NCBI GenBank assembly: GCA_041618535.1
Contig: JBFKFP010000032.1
Location: 1 to 21,554, forward strand
From: SHLJ01 sp041618535
GTDB taxonomy: Bacteria > Bacteroidota > Bacteroidia > Flavobacteriales > Flavobacteriaceae
Length of the DNA: 21,554 nt
Direction: 5' to 3'
Shown here piece after piece: positions 1-6,501 of this stretch. The position numbers were made by a program, and so were the translations under genes. The notes below the pieces were generated by a model. The model did no database searches. It saw nothing but the letters and a program-made list of their open reading frames with translations, and was not told the origin of the DNA. Positions within the stretch are counted from its first letter, which is position 1; every line of letters begins with the position of its first letter.

Positions 1-1584
1 ATGGAGGAGGCTGGGGTGACCCTCGATCAGGAAGCGTTTGATATTATCTTTAATGAGGTCGATTCTAAAAAGGTTAATAAAGCAAAGGATGTGGATAACG
101 TGCTTGCATCTGCTGTTAATTTTTATGGCCCCGATGTGACCACAGAAGAAGTTCAGAATTTTTATTCTGAAATGAAATCTCCGGATCCTGAGAAACCATT
201 GTCCTTCGGTTTGAATTCGCAACTGGTGAAAGAAAATGGGGAATTGAAAGAGCGCGTCTACAAATCAGGCGGCCTGTACGGATCTGCTATTGATGAAATG
301 ATTAAATGGCTTGAATTGGCTAAGGGAGTAGCTGAAAACGATGCACAGGCTAATGCCCTGGGACTGCTGATAGAATATTACAGAACAGGTGACCTCCAGG
401 TCTGGGATGATTATAATGTGGCATGGACCTCAGCTACTGAAGGAAATATCGACTATATAAATGGATTTGTTGAGGTTTATAACGATCCTGTCGGGTATAG
501 AGGTAGTTACGAGATGATAGTCCAGATGAAGGATTTCGATATGTCCAAAAAAATGGCGGTCCTATCAGAGAATGCGCAGTGGTTTGAGGACAACTCTCCA
601 ATCATGGATGAGCATAAGAAGAAGAATGTTGTTGGGGTGTCTTACAAGACGGTGAACGTTGCCGGAGAGGCTGGTGATGCTTCACCCAGTACTCCTATCG
701 GGGTAAACCTTCCCAATGCCAATTGGATCAGAACTACAGTTGGAAGTAAATCGGTATCTCTTGGAAATATTATCGAGGCCCATAATAATTCAGGCAGTGA
801 AGGTCGGTTGAGAGAATTTGTTCACGATGATGAAGAACTGGAATTGGAAAAAGAATATGGAAAACTGGCCGACAAGCTGCATACGGCTTTACATGAGGTC
901 ATTGGTCATGCTTCTGGTAAAATAAATCCGGGAGTAGGGGAAGTCAAGGAAACACTGAAGAATTACAGGTCAACCCTTGAGGAAGGCCGGGCCGATCTTT
1001 TAGGACTTTACTATCTGTATGATTCTAAACTGCAGGAGCTCGGACTTGTTGATAATTGGGAGGCCCTTGGGAAAGCGGCTTATGATGGCTATATACGAAA
1101 TGGTTTGATGACCCAGCTCATCAGGTTAGAATTGGGTGATGATGTTGAAGAAGCGCATATGAGAAACCGTCAATGGGTGAGTGCCTGGGTATTTGAGAAA
1201 GGCCAGGCCGATAACGTGATAGAGAAGGTTACTCGTGACGGCAAGACGTATTTCGATATAAAGGATTACAAGAAGCTGAGGGAATTATTCGGACAGCTTC
1301 TCAGGGAGACGCAGCGAATAAAATCAGAAGGCGACTTTGAAGCCTGCCAGGCTCTTGTGGAAGGATACGGCGTTAAGGTAGACCAAGACCTGCATGCAGA
1401 GGTCCTGGAGCGCAATAAACAGTTTACCACAGCTCCTTACAGCGGATTTATCAACCCTGTCCTTGTGCCTGAAATGGACGAGAATGGGGATATTTCAAAG
1501 ATCCAAATAAAACACGAAGCATCATTTGCCGACCAGATGTTGAGGTATGCTGACGAATATGGCTTTTTAGCTGAGGAGAATTGA
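1..1584 (+). CDS. Dipeptidyl peptidase III (peptidase M49), 5' truncated by window edge
   Basis: Zinc metallopeptidase expected to release dipeptides from the N terminus of oligopeptides. Visible: the M49 zinc motif HEVIGH (H298, E299, H303 counted from base 1) and the downstream EEGRAD motif (E327/E328) that supplies the third zinc ligand. The spacing of about 30 residues between the two motifs is the short spacing of Bacteroides-type DPP III rather than the longer human one. The visible 527 residues are shorter than the roughly 675 usual for bacterial members, so about 150 N-terminal residues should lie upstream. The ATG at base 1 is therefore probably an internal methionine. No signal peptide can be judged because the N terminus is missing. 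The gene ends in a good intrinsic terminator 30 bases after the stop. The family assignment is secure; substrate preference is not readable from sequence. Confidence 0.93.
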   Translation: MEEAGVTLDQEAFDIIFNEVDSKKVNKAKDVDNVLASAVNFYGPDVTTEEVQNFYSEMKSPDPEKPLSFGLNSQLVKENGELKERVYKSGGLYGSAIDEMIKWLELAKGVAENDAQANALGLLIEYYRTGDLQVWDDYNVAWTSATEGNIDYINGFVEVYNDPVGYRGSYEMIVQMKDFDMSKKMAVLSENAQWFEDNSPIMDEHKKKNVVGVSYKTVNVAGEAGDASPSTPIGVNLPNANWIRTTVGSKSVSLGNIIEAHNNSGSEGRLREFVHDDEELELEKEYGKLADKLHTALHEVIGHASGKINPGVGEVKETLKNYRSTLEEGRADLLGLYYLYDSKLQELGLVDNWEALGKAAYDGYIRNGLMTQLIRLELGDDVEEAHMRNRQWVSAWVFEKGQADNVIEKVTRDGKTYFDIKDYKKLRELFGQLLRETQRIKSEGDFEACQALVEGYGVKVDQDLHAEVLERNKQFTTAPYSGFINPVLVPEMDENGDISKIQIKHEASFADQMLRYADEYGFLAEEN

Positions 1585-1614
1585 TTCGGAAAAAGTCGTG
1601 TAAAAAAATAATTT

Positions 1615-1644
1615 CAGGGGTCTTTTCAAGTCCCCTGTTTTTTT
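1615..1644 (+). terminator. Intrinsic terminator of the DPP III gene
   Basis: Stem CAGGGG (1615-1620) with CCCCTG (1632-1637), continued by CTT/AAG across a T-T mismatch, loop TTC, then seven T (1638-1644). It lies 30 bases after the peptidase stop. Confidence 0.85.
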
Positions 1645-1701
1645 GAATGGCCAGGGGTTGAGAATTAGTTCTAATTCCACTGGAAGATTAAAGGGCTGCT
1701 A

Positions 1702-1887
1702 TTAACCAAGTAAAAACTTGATCATCGCGATCATTACGATAAAAGAGATAAAAGCCAGCAGCACCCAGATGCTCCCCTTGTAATACTTGTTGTGTAATTT
1801 CTTGTCCTTTCGATAGGCAAAAAATATCGCTATGAAGAATGCGATAGCGAATAAAATTCCAAAAACGATTTGACCTTGGGTGAACAT
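1702..1887 (-). CDS. Small two-helix membrane protein, unknown function
   Basis: 61 residues with two hydrophobic segments: residues about 6-24 (rich in I, F, A) and about 40-59 (VLLAFISFIVMIAMIKFLL). They are separated by a strongly basic loop (RKDKKLHNKYYKG), so by the positive-inside rule the loop is probably cytoplasmic and both termini face the periplasm. I do not recognise a named family. The length, single ATG and clean hydrophobic pattern look like the small conserved membrane proteins common in flavobacteria. It is divergent from the SDR gene (start codons 49 bases apart) and convergent with the peptidase gene. No catalytic residues are apparent. Confidence 0.7.
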   Translation of the reverse strand: MFTQGQIVFGILFAIAFFIAIFFAYRKDKKLHNKYYKGSIWVLLAFISFIVMIAMIKFLLG

Positions 1888-1900
1888 AATTGTATTTTTA
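1870..1900 (+). promoter_or_regulatory. Possible promoter of the SDR gene
   Basis: TTG (1870-1872), a 20-base spacer, then TATTTTTA (1893-1900). This matches the flavobacterial pattern TTG-N17-23-TAnnTTTG except for the final G. It lies 36 bases upstream of the ATG at 1937 and overlaps the start of the minus-strand small gene. Confidence 0.35.
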
Positions 1901-1936
1901 AACCCTTTATTTCAGTTGTACGAAGTTAATATTATT

Positions 1937-2659
1937 ATGCCAAATGCCATAGTTTTTGGAGGAACTTCAGGGATAGGCCGTATGCTGGTCGATTTTCTTG
2001 TTGAAGATGGATATAGAGTTGGGGTAATTGGCAGAAGGGGTCGGTTACTGAAAGAGATCAGTGATGAATACCAGGATAAGGTCCTGACCCGGGAACTGGA
2101 CGTGCAGGATCTGGAGATGACGGCCTCAACATTCAGAGAGATCACTGATTTGTTCGGAACTATCGATCTGGTTGTACACTGTTCAGGGATAGGATATGAA
2201 AATCCGATGCTGGATTTCCAACTTGAGATGGACACGATTAAAACGAATGTGCTGGCAGCTACTCATATCTATGACCTTGCTTTCAATCATTTCAGAAATC
2301 AGAAATCGGGGCATTTAGCCTCTGTTTCCTCCATCGCTTCCTTAAGGGGTAACAGGCATTCTCCGTCTTATTTCGCATCGAAAGCCTATCAGGTGAATTA
2401 CCTGGAGTCCCTTTATTTTAAGTCTAAAGAGATTGAGGGGGCCAAGATATACATAACAGATATAAGGCCCGGTTACATAAATACCAGGATGGCGCTTGGA
2501 AATGATAAATTTTGGATGTCCGGGCTTGAAAAAGCCAGTAAGCAAATTTATCGTGTAATAAAACAGAAACGACGAAAAGCTTATATCACGAAGCGCTGGA
2601 TTCTGATTTCATGGGTATTGAAAATCGTACCTTCCTGGCTCATCAAGAAAGTCATGTAG
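1937..2659 (+). CDS. SDR family NAD(P)-dependent oxidoreductase
   Basis: Classical short-chain dehydrogenase/reductase of 240 residues. The Rossmann nucleotide-binding motif is GGTSGIG (residues 8-14). The active site is Ser132 in SVSS with Y145-x-x-x-K149 (YFASK). The reading frame is open from an ATG at 1880, but residue 20 of that version starts MPNAIVFGGTSGIG, the normal SDR N terminus, so I place the start at 1937. The C terminus is basic (KQKRRKAYITKRW) and ends in a hydrophobic stretch (ILISWVLKIVPSWLI), which suggests membrane association as in several bacterial SDRs of this size. The substrate cannot be told from sequence. The pyrophosphohydrolase gene follows 67 bases downstream across a tandem repeat and may be co-transcribed. 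Confidence 0.88.
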   Translation: MPNAIVFGGTSGIGRMLVDFLVEDGYRVGVIGRRGRLLKEISDEYQDKVLTRELDVQDLEMTASTFREITDLFGTIDLVVHCSGIGYENPMLDFQLEMDTIKTNVLAATHIYDLAFNHFRNQKSGHLASVSSIASLRGNRHSPSYFASKAYQVNYLESLYFKSKEIEGAKIYITDIRPGYINTRMALGNDKFWMSGLEKASKQIYRVIKQKRRKAYITKRWILISWVLKIVPSWLIKKVM

Positions 2660-2668
2660 CATTTAACT

Positions 2669-2717
2669 ACTAACCACTAACCACTAACCACTAATCACTA
2701 ACCACTAACCACTAACA
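2669..2717 (+). repeat. Heptamer tandem repeat, about 7 x ACTAACC
   Basis: Seven contiguous 7-base units: units 1-3, 5 and 6 are ACTAACC, unit 4 is ACTAATC and unit 7 is ACTAACA. The array fills most of the 67-base gap between the SDR stop (2659) and the next ATG (2727) and ends 9 bases before that ATG. It therefore probably lies in the 5' untranslated region of the pyrophosphohydrolase gene. No ribosome binding site is recognisable in the gap. Confidence 0.95.
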
Positions 2718-2726
2718 CCATAAACC

Positions 2727-3113
2727 ATGCAAGACAAAATAAAAGCCGTTCAGGAATTTCACGAAGCTTTCAAATTGGGATACAGCCATCAGCCTGTAGC
2801 CGATCTCGGACCTGAAAAGAATATGTTACGATACAAGCTAATGAGAGAGGAGAACGAGGAATATCTTGATGCTGCCAACGATGGCGATTTGGTTGAGGTT
2901 GCAGATGCCCTGGGAGATATGTTATATATCCTTTGCGGGACTATCATTGAACACGGATTGCAATACAAAATTGAACAGGTATTCGAGGAGATTCAGCGAA
3001 GCAATATGAGTAAACTCGATGCGAATGGTGAACCCATTTACAGGGAAGACGGGAAAGTGCTCAAAGGCCCGAACTATTTTAAACCCGATATCGAATCTAT
3101 ATTGAAAAAATAA
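2727..3113 (+). CDS. MazG-like / phosphoribosyl-ATP pyrophosphohydrolase-like NTP pyrophosphatase
   Basis: 128 residues of the all-alpha NTP pyrophosphatase superfamily, whose members hydrolyse nucleoside triphosphates to monophosphate plus pyrophosphate, often to clean up non-canonical nucleotides. The Mg-binding signature is visible: E41-E42-x-x-E45 (EENEEY), then E57-x-x-D60 and D64 in EVADALGD. The C-terminal part (SNMSKLDANGEPIYREDGK, then a GPNYFKPDI-type ending) is typical of the stand-alone family resembling COG4696 rather than of full-length MazG. The start codon lies just after the heptamer array. The gene ends tail-to-tail with ilvE, only 2 bases between stop codons. The superfamily is clear; the actual nucleotide substrate is unknown. 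Confidence 0.85.
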   Translation: MQDKIKAVQEFHEAFKLGYSHQPVADLGPEKNMLRYKLMREENEEYLDAANDGDLVEVADALGDMLYILCGTIIEHGLQYKIEQVFEEIQRSNMSKLDANGEPIYREDGKVLKGPNYFKPDIESILKK

Positions 3114-3115
3114 TC

Positions 3116-4186
3116 TTATTGAACAGGGTAGCGCCAGTTATGCCTGTCTTCGGCCTCGTTGTGCTGAATCCTTACCAGCAGGTCCTTTAACATCGGAGCA
3201 TATGGTTTTTCTGGCTCCTGCAGCTCAAAAAGTTCACCGGCATGTTCAAAGGCGGAAACAGGGCTTACAACGGCTGCTGTTCCTGCTCCGAAAATCTCCT
3301 TCAGGGTGCCGTTCCGGGCAGCGTCCTTGATCTCTGAGACCTTTATTGCCCTGATTTCACAGTCTATGCCCTGATCCTGAGCCAACTGGATGATGCTCTT
3401 CCTTGTTACCCCATCGAGAATACGATCGTTTGTAGGCGATGTTAAAAGCTTGTCTCCCACTCTGAAGAAAATGTTCATCGTGCCGGCCTCTTCCAGATAC
3501 TCATGAGTATTAGCATCGGTCCAGATGATCTGTTGAAATCCCTTCTCTATGGCGAGGTTGGTAGGATAGAATTGAGCAGCGTAATTACCCGCCGCCTTTG
3601 CATATCCCACACCTCCATCAGCAGCTCTTGAAAATTGTTCTGCGAAAAGCACCCTGACCTTTCCTTTATAGTAGGCTTTGGCCGGAGAACACATAATCAC
3701 AAATTTATATTCGGTTGCCGGAAGAGCCGCGATGGCAGCTTCAGTAGCAATCATGTAGGGCCTGATATAAAGGGAGTTATCCAGTCCGGGTTTGATCCAA
3801 TCGCTGTCAAGCTGCAGCATGGTCTTCAACCCTTCAAAGAAATAATCCTCGGGGAATTCGGGCATCGCCAATCGTTTCGCCGATTTATTTATCCTGTGGA
3901 AATTCTCCTCCGGCCTGAATAGCCATATTTGACCATCATGATCCTTATATGCTTTCATGCCCTCAAAAACCGCCTGACCGTAGTGGAAAACCCTTGCTCC
4001 GGGATCCAGGGAGATGGGTCCGTATGGCCTGATTTTAGGGGTTTGCCAAGTGCCATTCTTATAATCGCATTCAAACAGGTGATCGGTGAATTTTTTTCCG
4101 AAGTCGATTTGGTTAAAATCGACCTGGTCTATTTTGCTTTTTTCAGCTATTTCTATGTCGATTTTGCACTTAGGCTCGTATATCAT
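3116..4186 (-). CDS. ilvE: Branched-chain amino acid aminotransferase
   Basis: PLP-dependent fold-type IV aminotransferase (356 residues) of the longer class seen in eukaryotes and many Bacteroidota. It interconverts Leu, Ile and Val with their 2-oxo acids using glutamate/2-oxoglutarate, in the cytoplasm. Visible family features: DPGARVFHYGQAVFEGMKAY, RPEENFHRIN, IRPYMI, the GGVGYAKAAGNYAAQFYP block with the PLP lysine (K197), and EYLEEAGTMNIFF near the phosphate-binding region. The frame extends to a TTG at 4205-4207, but that TTG is the end of a perfect -7 box on this strand, so the ATG at 4186 (MIYEPKCKIDIEI) is chosen. It is divergent from the DUF4920 gene and convergent with the pyrophosphohydrolase gene. 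No signs of transfer or damage. Confidence 0.96.
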   Translation of the reverse strand: MIYEPKCKIDIEIAEKSKIDQVDFNQIDFGKKFTDHLFECDYKNGTWQTPKIRPYGPISLDPGARVFHYGQAVFEGMKAYKDHDGQIWLFRPEENFHRINKSAKRLAMPEFPEDYFFEGLKTMLQLDSDWIKPGLDNSLYIRPYMIATEAAIAALPATEYKFVIMCSPAKAYYKGKVRVLFAEQFSRAADGGVGYAKAAGNYAAQFYPTNLAIEKGFQQIIWTDANTHEYLEEAGTMNIFFRVGDKLLTSPTNDRILDGVTRKSIIQLAQDQGIDCEIRAIKVSEIKDAARNGTLKEIFGAGTAAVVSPVSAFEHAGELFELQEPEKPYAPMLKDLLVRIQHNEAEDRHNWRYPVQ

Positions 4187-4204
4187 GGATTGAGATTTAT
4201 GCTG

Positions 4205-4212
4205 CAAATTTA
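4205..4212 (-). promoter_or_regulatory. Promoter -7 box of ilvE
   Basis: On the minus strand it reads TAAATTTG, a perfect match to the Bacteroidota -7 box TAnnTTTG. It lies 18 bases upstream of the ATG at 4186. No clear -33 TTG at the usual distance. Confidence 0.55.
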
Positions 4213-4258
4213 AGGAATTATGGAGGAATTAAAAGAGATAAATTTCTGAAAAAAGACT

Positions 4259-4281
4259 TACCTTTATGTCCCTTAAATTTA
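4259..4281 (+). promoter_or_regulatory. Candidate -7 boxes of the DUF4920-mnmD operon
   Basis: Two seven-of-eight matches to TAnnTTTG occur: TACCTTTA (4259-4266) and TAAATTTA (4274-4281), 25 and 10 bases before the ATG at 4292. The first leaves the more usual leader length. No -33 TTG is visible for either. Confidence 0.3.
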
Positions 4282-4291
4282 ACGTACGATC

Positions 4292-4795
4292 ATGAAGAAA
4301 ATCTTGATTTTAATAGTGGCTTTTGCCCTTGTAATTGGGTGCAAGAACGACAATGCGAAGGGCGAGGAACAATCGTCGGCGGAGACGACCCAGGCCTACA
4401 CCTCCATAGGTAAAATGATTGAGGCTGAGGAAGCTTTCGAGGCTGAAAAGATGGCGGTTTATTTCAAAGGCATGATGGTAGGAGATACCATGCAGGCGAA
4501 GATGAGAGCCAAGGTTGACGAGGTTTGCCAGGCCAAAGGCTGTTGGATGAAACTCAATCTCGGGAATGGTGAACAGGTCATGGTAAAGTTCAAGGACTAC
4601 GGCTTCTTTATGCCTAAGGATATAGCTGGTAAAGAAGTTATCATCAATGGATTCGCATTTGTTGAGGAGATGTCGGTAGATGATCAAAAGCATTATGCCA
4701 AGGATGCCGGTGAGCCTGAAGAGACTGTTGAGGCCATAACAAGACCTAAAAAGACCTATTCTTTCGAGGCTGACGGGGTCCTTTTGAAAGATTGA
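4292..4795 (+). CDS. DUF4920-domain lipoprotein
   Basis: 167 residues. The N terminus is a lipoprotein signal: MKK, a hydrophobic core, then VIGC with the lipidated cysteine at C17. An acidic linker follows. The rest resembles DUF4920, a Bacteroidota family of small beta-rich envelope proteins: a YTSIGKMIEAEEAF start, the VCQAKGCWM segment with a Cys pair, and a KDYGFFMPKDIAGKEVIINGFAF block. The Cys-x4-Cys pair could bind metal or form a disulfide in the periplasm, but the function is not established. It is directly followed by mnmD, one base after the stop, so the two are almost certainly one transcript. Divergent from ilvE. Family call fairly secure; role unknown. Confidence 0.85.
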   Translation: MKKILILIVAFALVIGCKNDNAKGEEQSSAETTQAYTSIGKMIEAEEAFEAEKMAVYFKGMMVGDTMQAKMRAKVDEVCQAKGCWMKLNLGNGEQVMVKFKDYGFFMPKDIAGKEVIINGFAFVEEMSVDDQKHYAKDAGEPEETVEAITRPKKTYSFEADGVLLKD

Positions 4796-4796
4796 T

Positions 4797-5465
4797 TTGA
4801 AACGGCGGATAATCCTTACCGGTGACGGTTCTACCACCATTCAGATAGAGGAATGGCAGGAGCAATACCATTCCACGCATGGTGCCATAAGAGAGGCCGA
4901 ACATGTCTTTATCAATTCGGGCTTAGATTGGATTAGAGGCCGGGTTGAAGAGCGTCCCCTTAAGATACTGGAATTCGGTTTCGGAACCGGTCTTAACGCT
5001 CTTTTATCATTTAAAATGGCTGAGGAATCAAAGCTAGCCCTTTCCTATATTTCGCTTGAGGCCTATCCTGTTACCAATCAGGAGGTGACAGCTATGAATT
5101 ATGATGATCAGATCGGTTATGAGAAATTGAAAATATCCGATCTTCACACCTTGCCATGGGAGACTTTTTCCACACCTCTTCCTGAGATCACCTTCAAGAA
5201 GATGAATACGCGCTTCGAGGACTTTTATACAGAAGATCTTTTTCATCTGGTGTATTATGATGCTTTTGGGGCCCGGGTTCAACCTGAACTTTGGATTAAA
5301 GACAGGTTTCAGGCCATCTATGAAATACTGCTTCCGGGTGGGGCGTTGGTAACCTATTCATCTAAGGGAAGTGTCAGGCGGGCGATGGAGGAAATCGGAT
5401 ACTCGGTAGAAAGGCTGAAAGGACCTCCGGGGAAACGGCATATGTTAAGGGCTTCAAAAATATAG
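4797..5465 (+). CDS. mnmD: tRNA (5-methylaminomethyl-2-thiouridine) methyltransferase MnmD
   Basis: 222 residues, equal to the methyltransferase half of E. coli MnmC without the FAD oxidase half, as is normal in Bacteroidota. It transfers a methyl group from SAM to nm5(s2)U34 of certain tRNAs, giving mnm5(s2)U. Visible: the DUF752 N terminus DGSTTIQIEEWQEQYHSTHGA, the SAM loop LEFGFGTGLNALL (residues 58-70), and YYDAFGARVQPELW around residues 149-162 lining the active site. The start is a TTG at 4797, one base after the stop of the lipoprotein gene. No ATG exists in frame before the SAM loop, and the TTG gives the expected MKR-II-T-DGSTT terminus. Translation is probably coupled to the upstream gene. 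Confidence 0.93.
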   Translation: MKRRIILTGDGSTTIQIEEWQEQYHSTHGAIREAEHVFINSGLDWIRGRVEERPLKILEFGFGTGLNALLSFKMAEESKLALSYISLEAYPVTNQEVTAMNYDDQIGYEKLKISDLHTLPWETFSTPLPEITFKKMNTRFEDFYTEDLFHLVYYDAFGARVQPELWIKDRFQAIYEILLPGGALVTYSSKGSVRRAMEEIGYSVERLKGPPGKRHMLRASKI

Positions 5466-5467
5466 GC

Positions 5468-5496
5468 TTAAACCCTTTAAATTCATGTTAAACCCT
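5468..5496 (+). repeat. Direct repeat TTAAACCCT, 20 bases apart
   Basis: TTAAACCCT occurs at 5468-5476 and 5488-5496, start to start 20 bases (about two helical turns), in the gap between mnmD and the epimerase-like gene. The longer 12-mer TTAAACCCTTTA at 5468-5479 recurs at 1898-1909 upstream of the SDR gene. Confidence 0.6.
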
Positions 5497-5530
5497 AAGG
5501 CCGTACAGATGAATTGCTGAACAATAGCCG

Positions 5531-5538
5531 TATTTTTG
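5531..5538 (+). promoter_or_regulatory. Promoter -7 box of the TIGR01777 gene; leaderless transcript likely
   Basis: TATTTTTG is a perfect TAnnTTTG match. Only 7 bases separate its last G from the ATG at 5546, so transcription should start at or next to the start codon. The nearest upstream TTG (5514-5516) has a short 14-base spacer. Confidence 0.55.
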
Positions 5539-5545
5539 CTTCCAC

Positions 5546-6457
5546 ATGAAAAAAATATTGATAACAGGAGCAACAGGTATGATAGGCCGGGAATTGGTAA
5601 GGGCCTGTCAGGAGGTTGGATATGCAGTTCATTATTTAAGCACCAGCAAATCAAAATTAAAAGAGGAAAAGTCATATAAAGGTTTCTACTGGGATCCTGC
5701 CAGCGGCGAGATCGACACCGCATGTTTTGACGGGGTGACCAAGATCATCAACATGGCGGGAGCACCTGTTGCCAAACGCTGGACATCATCCTATAAACAG
5801 GAGATAATGGATAGCAGGATAGAATCGACAGAATTGCTGTATAATAAAGTAAAGGAACTCGATCTGTCTATCGATCATATTGTTTCTGCAAGTGCCATTG
5901 GCATTTACCCGCCTTCACTCACCAATTTTTATGAAGAAGAACCAACCCCTGAACCTGTTGATTTTATGTCGGAGGTTGTAAGCAAATGGGAAAAGGCGGC
6001 CTCAAAGTTCAAGGATCTGGGTACGCAGGTAACGTATGTCAGGATAGGATTGGTCCTTAGTAAGAACGGCGGTGTTCTTGAGAAGTTGAGCACCCCGATA
6101 AAATATTTTGTTGGCTCGGGCCTTGGAACCGGACATCAATGGCAATCCTGGATTCATATCGATGACCTTGTGGGGATATTCATGTACTGCCTTAAGCATA
6201 ATATTACCGGCCCTGTTAATGCCGTTGCGCCTAACACCGTAACCAATAATGCTCTTGTTAAAGGCATTGCCAGGACTTTGAGCAGGCCGCTCATCTTACC
6301 TAATGTACCTGCAGGATTTTTAAAACTGGTGCTTGGAGAAATGCATGTCATAATTACGAGGGGCCAGCGCGTTAGCTCAAAAAAGATCGAAAACCTGGGT
6401 TATCAATTTATGTATAACCACCTGGAGCCAGCCCTCGACGATCTATTGTATTCATAA
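5546..6457 (+). CDS. TIGR01777-family NAD-dependent epimerase/dehydratase-like protein
   Basis: 303 residues of the extended-SDR family that includes E. coli YfcH and plant SulA-like proteins. The Rossmann motif GATGMIG (residues 8-14) binds NAD(P). Family hallmarks: FYWDPASGEID, INMAGAPVAKRWTSSYKQEI with the SRIEST segment after it, SASAIGIYP, VRIGLVLSKNGG, and a C-terminal DUF1731-like part ending near LEPALDDLL. The length agrees with the family. The biochemical reaction is not established for this family, so no function beyond probable NAD(P)-dependent oxidoreductase or epimerase is claimed. The initiating ATG is the only plausible one. The stop codon overlaps the A-tract of the terminator that serves the convergent YceI gene. 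Confidence 0.9.
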   Translation: MKKILITGATGMIGRELVRACQEVGYAVHYLSTSKSKLKEEKSYKGFYWDPASGEIDTACFDGVTKIINMAGAPVAKRWTSSYKQEIMDSRIESTELLYNKVKELDLSIDHIVSASAIGIYPPSLTNFYEEEPTPEPVDFMSEVVSKWEKAASKFKDLGTQVTYVRIGLVLSKNGGVLEKLSTPIKYFVGSGLGTGHQWQSWIHIDDLVGIFMYCLKHNITGPVNAVAPNTVTNNALVKGIARTLSRPLILPNVPAGFLKLVLGEMHVIITRGQRVSSKKIENLGYQFMYNHLEPALDDLLYS

Positions 6458-6481
6458 AAAAACCCCGCCGAAGCGAGGTTT
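6456..6481 (-). terminator. Intrinsic terminator of the YceI lipoprotein gene
   Basis: On the minus strand the stem is AAACCTCGC/GCGGGGTTT with loop TTCG and one T-G wobble, followed by a run of T (A at 6456-6462 on the plus strand). On the plus strand the same stem has a C-A mismatch and no T run, so it works mainly for the minus strand. Confidence 0.85.
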
Positions 6482-6501
6482 CAAGGTCAATCAGAATATC
6501 C

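Noticed and set aside
1880..1936. Upstream start at 1880 for the SDR gene
   Set aside because: The Rossmann motif of SDRs begins a few residues after the start; MPNAIVFGG at 1937 fits and the extra 19 residues overlap the divergent gene and the candidate promoter.
2669..2717. Heptamer array as a CRISPR array
   Set aside because: Units are 7 bases and contiguous, without spacers, and no cas genes are present.
4187..4207. Longer start (TTG at 4205-4207) for ilvE
   Set aside because: The TTG is the 3' end of the perfect -7 box TAAATTTG on the same strand, so it would not be inside the transcript; the ATG at 4186 gives the usual family N terminus.
4310..4840. 176-residue open frame on the minus strand
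   Set aside because: Lies antisense over the DUF4920 lipoprotein gene and the mnmD start; its protein has no family features, while the plus-strand proteins do.
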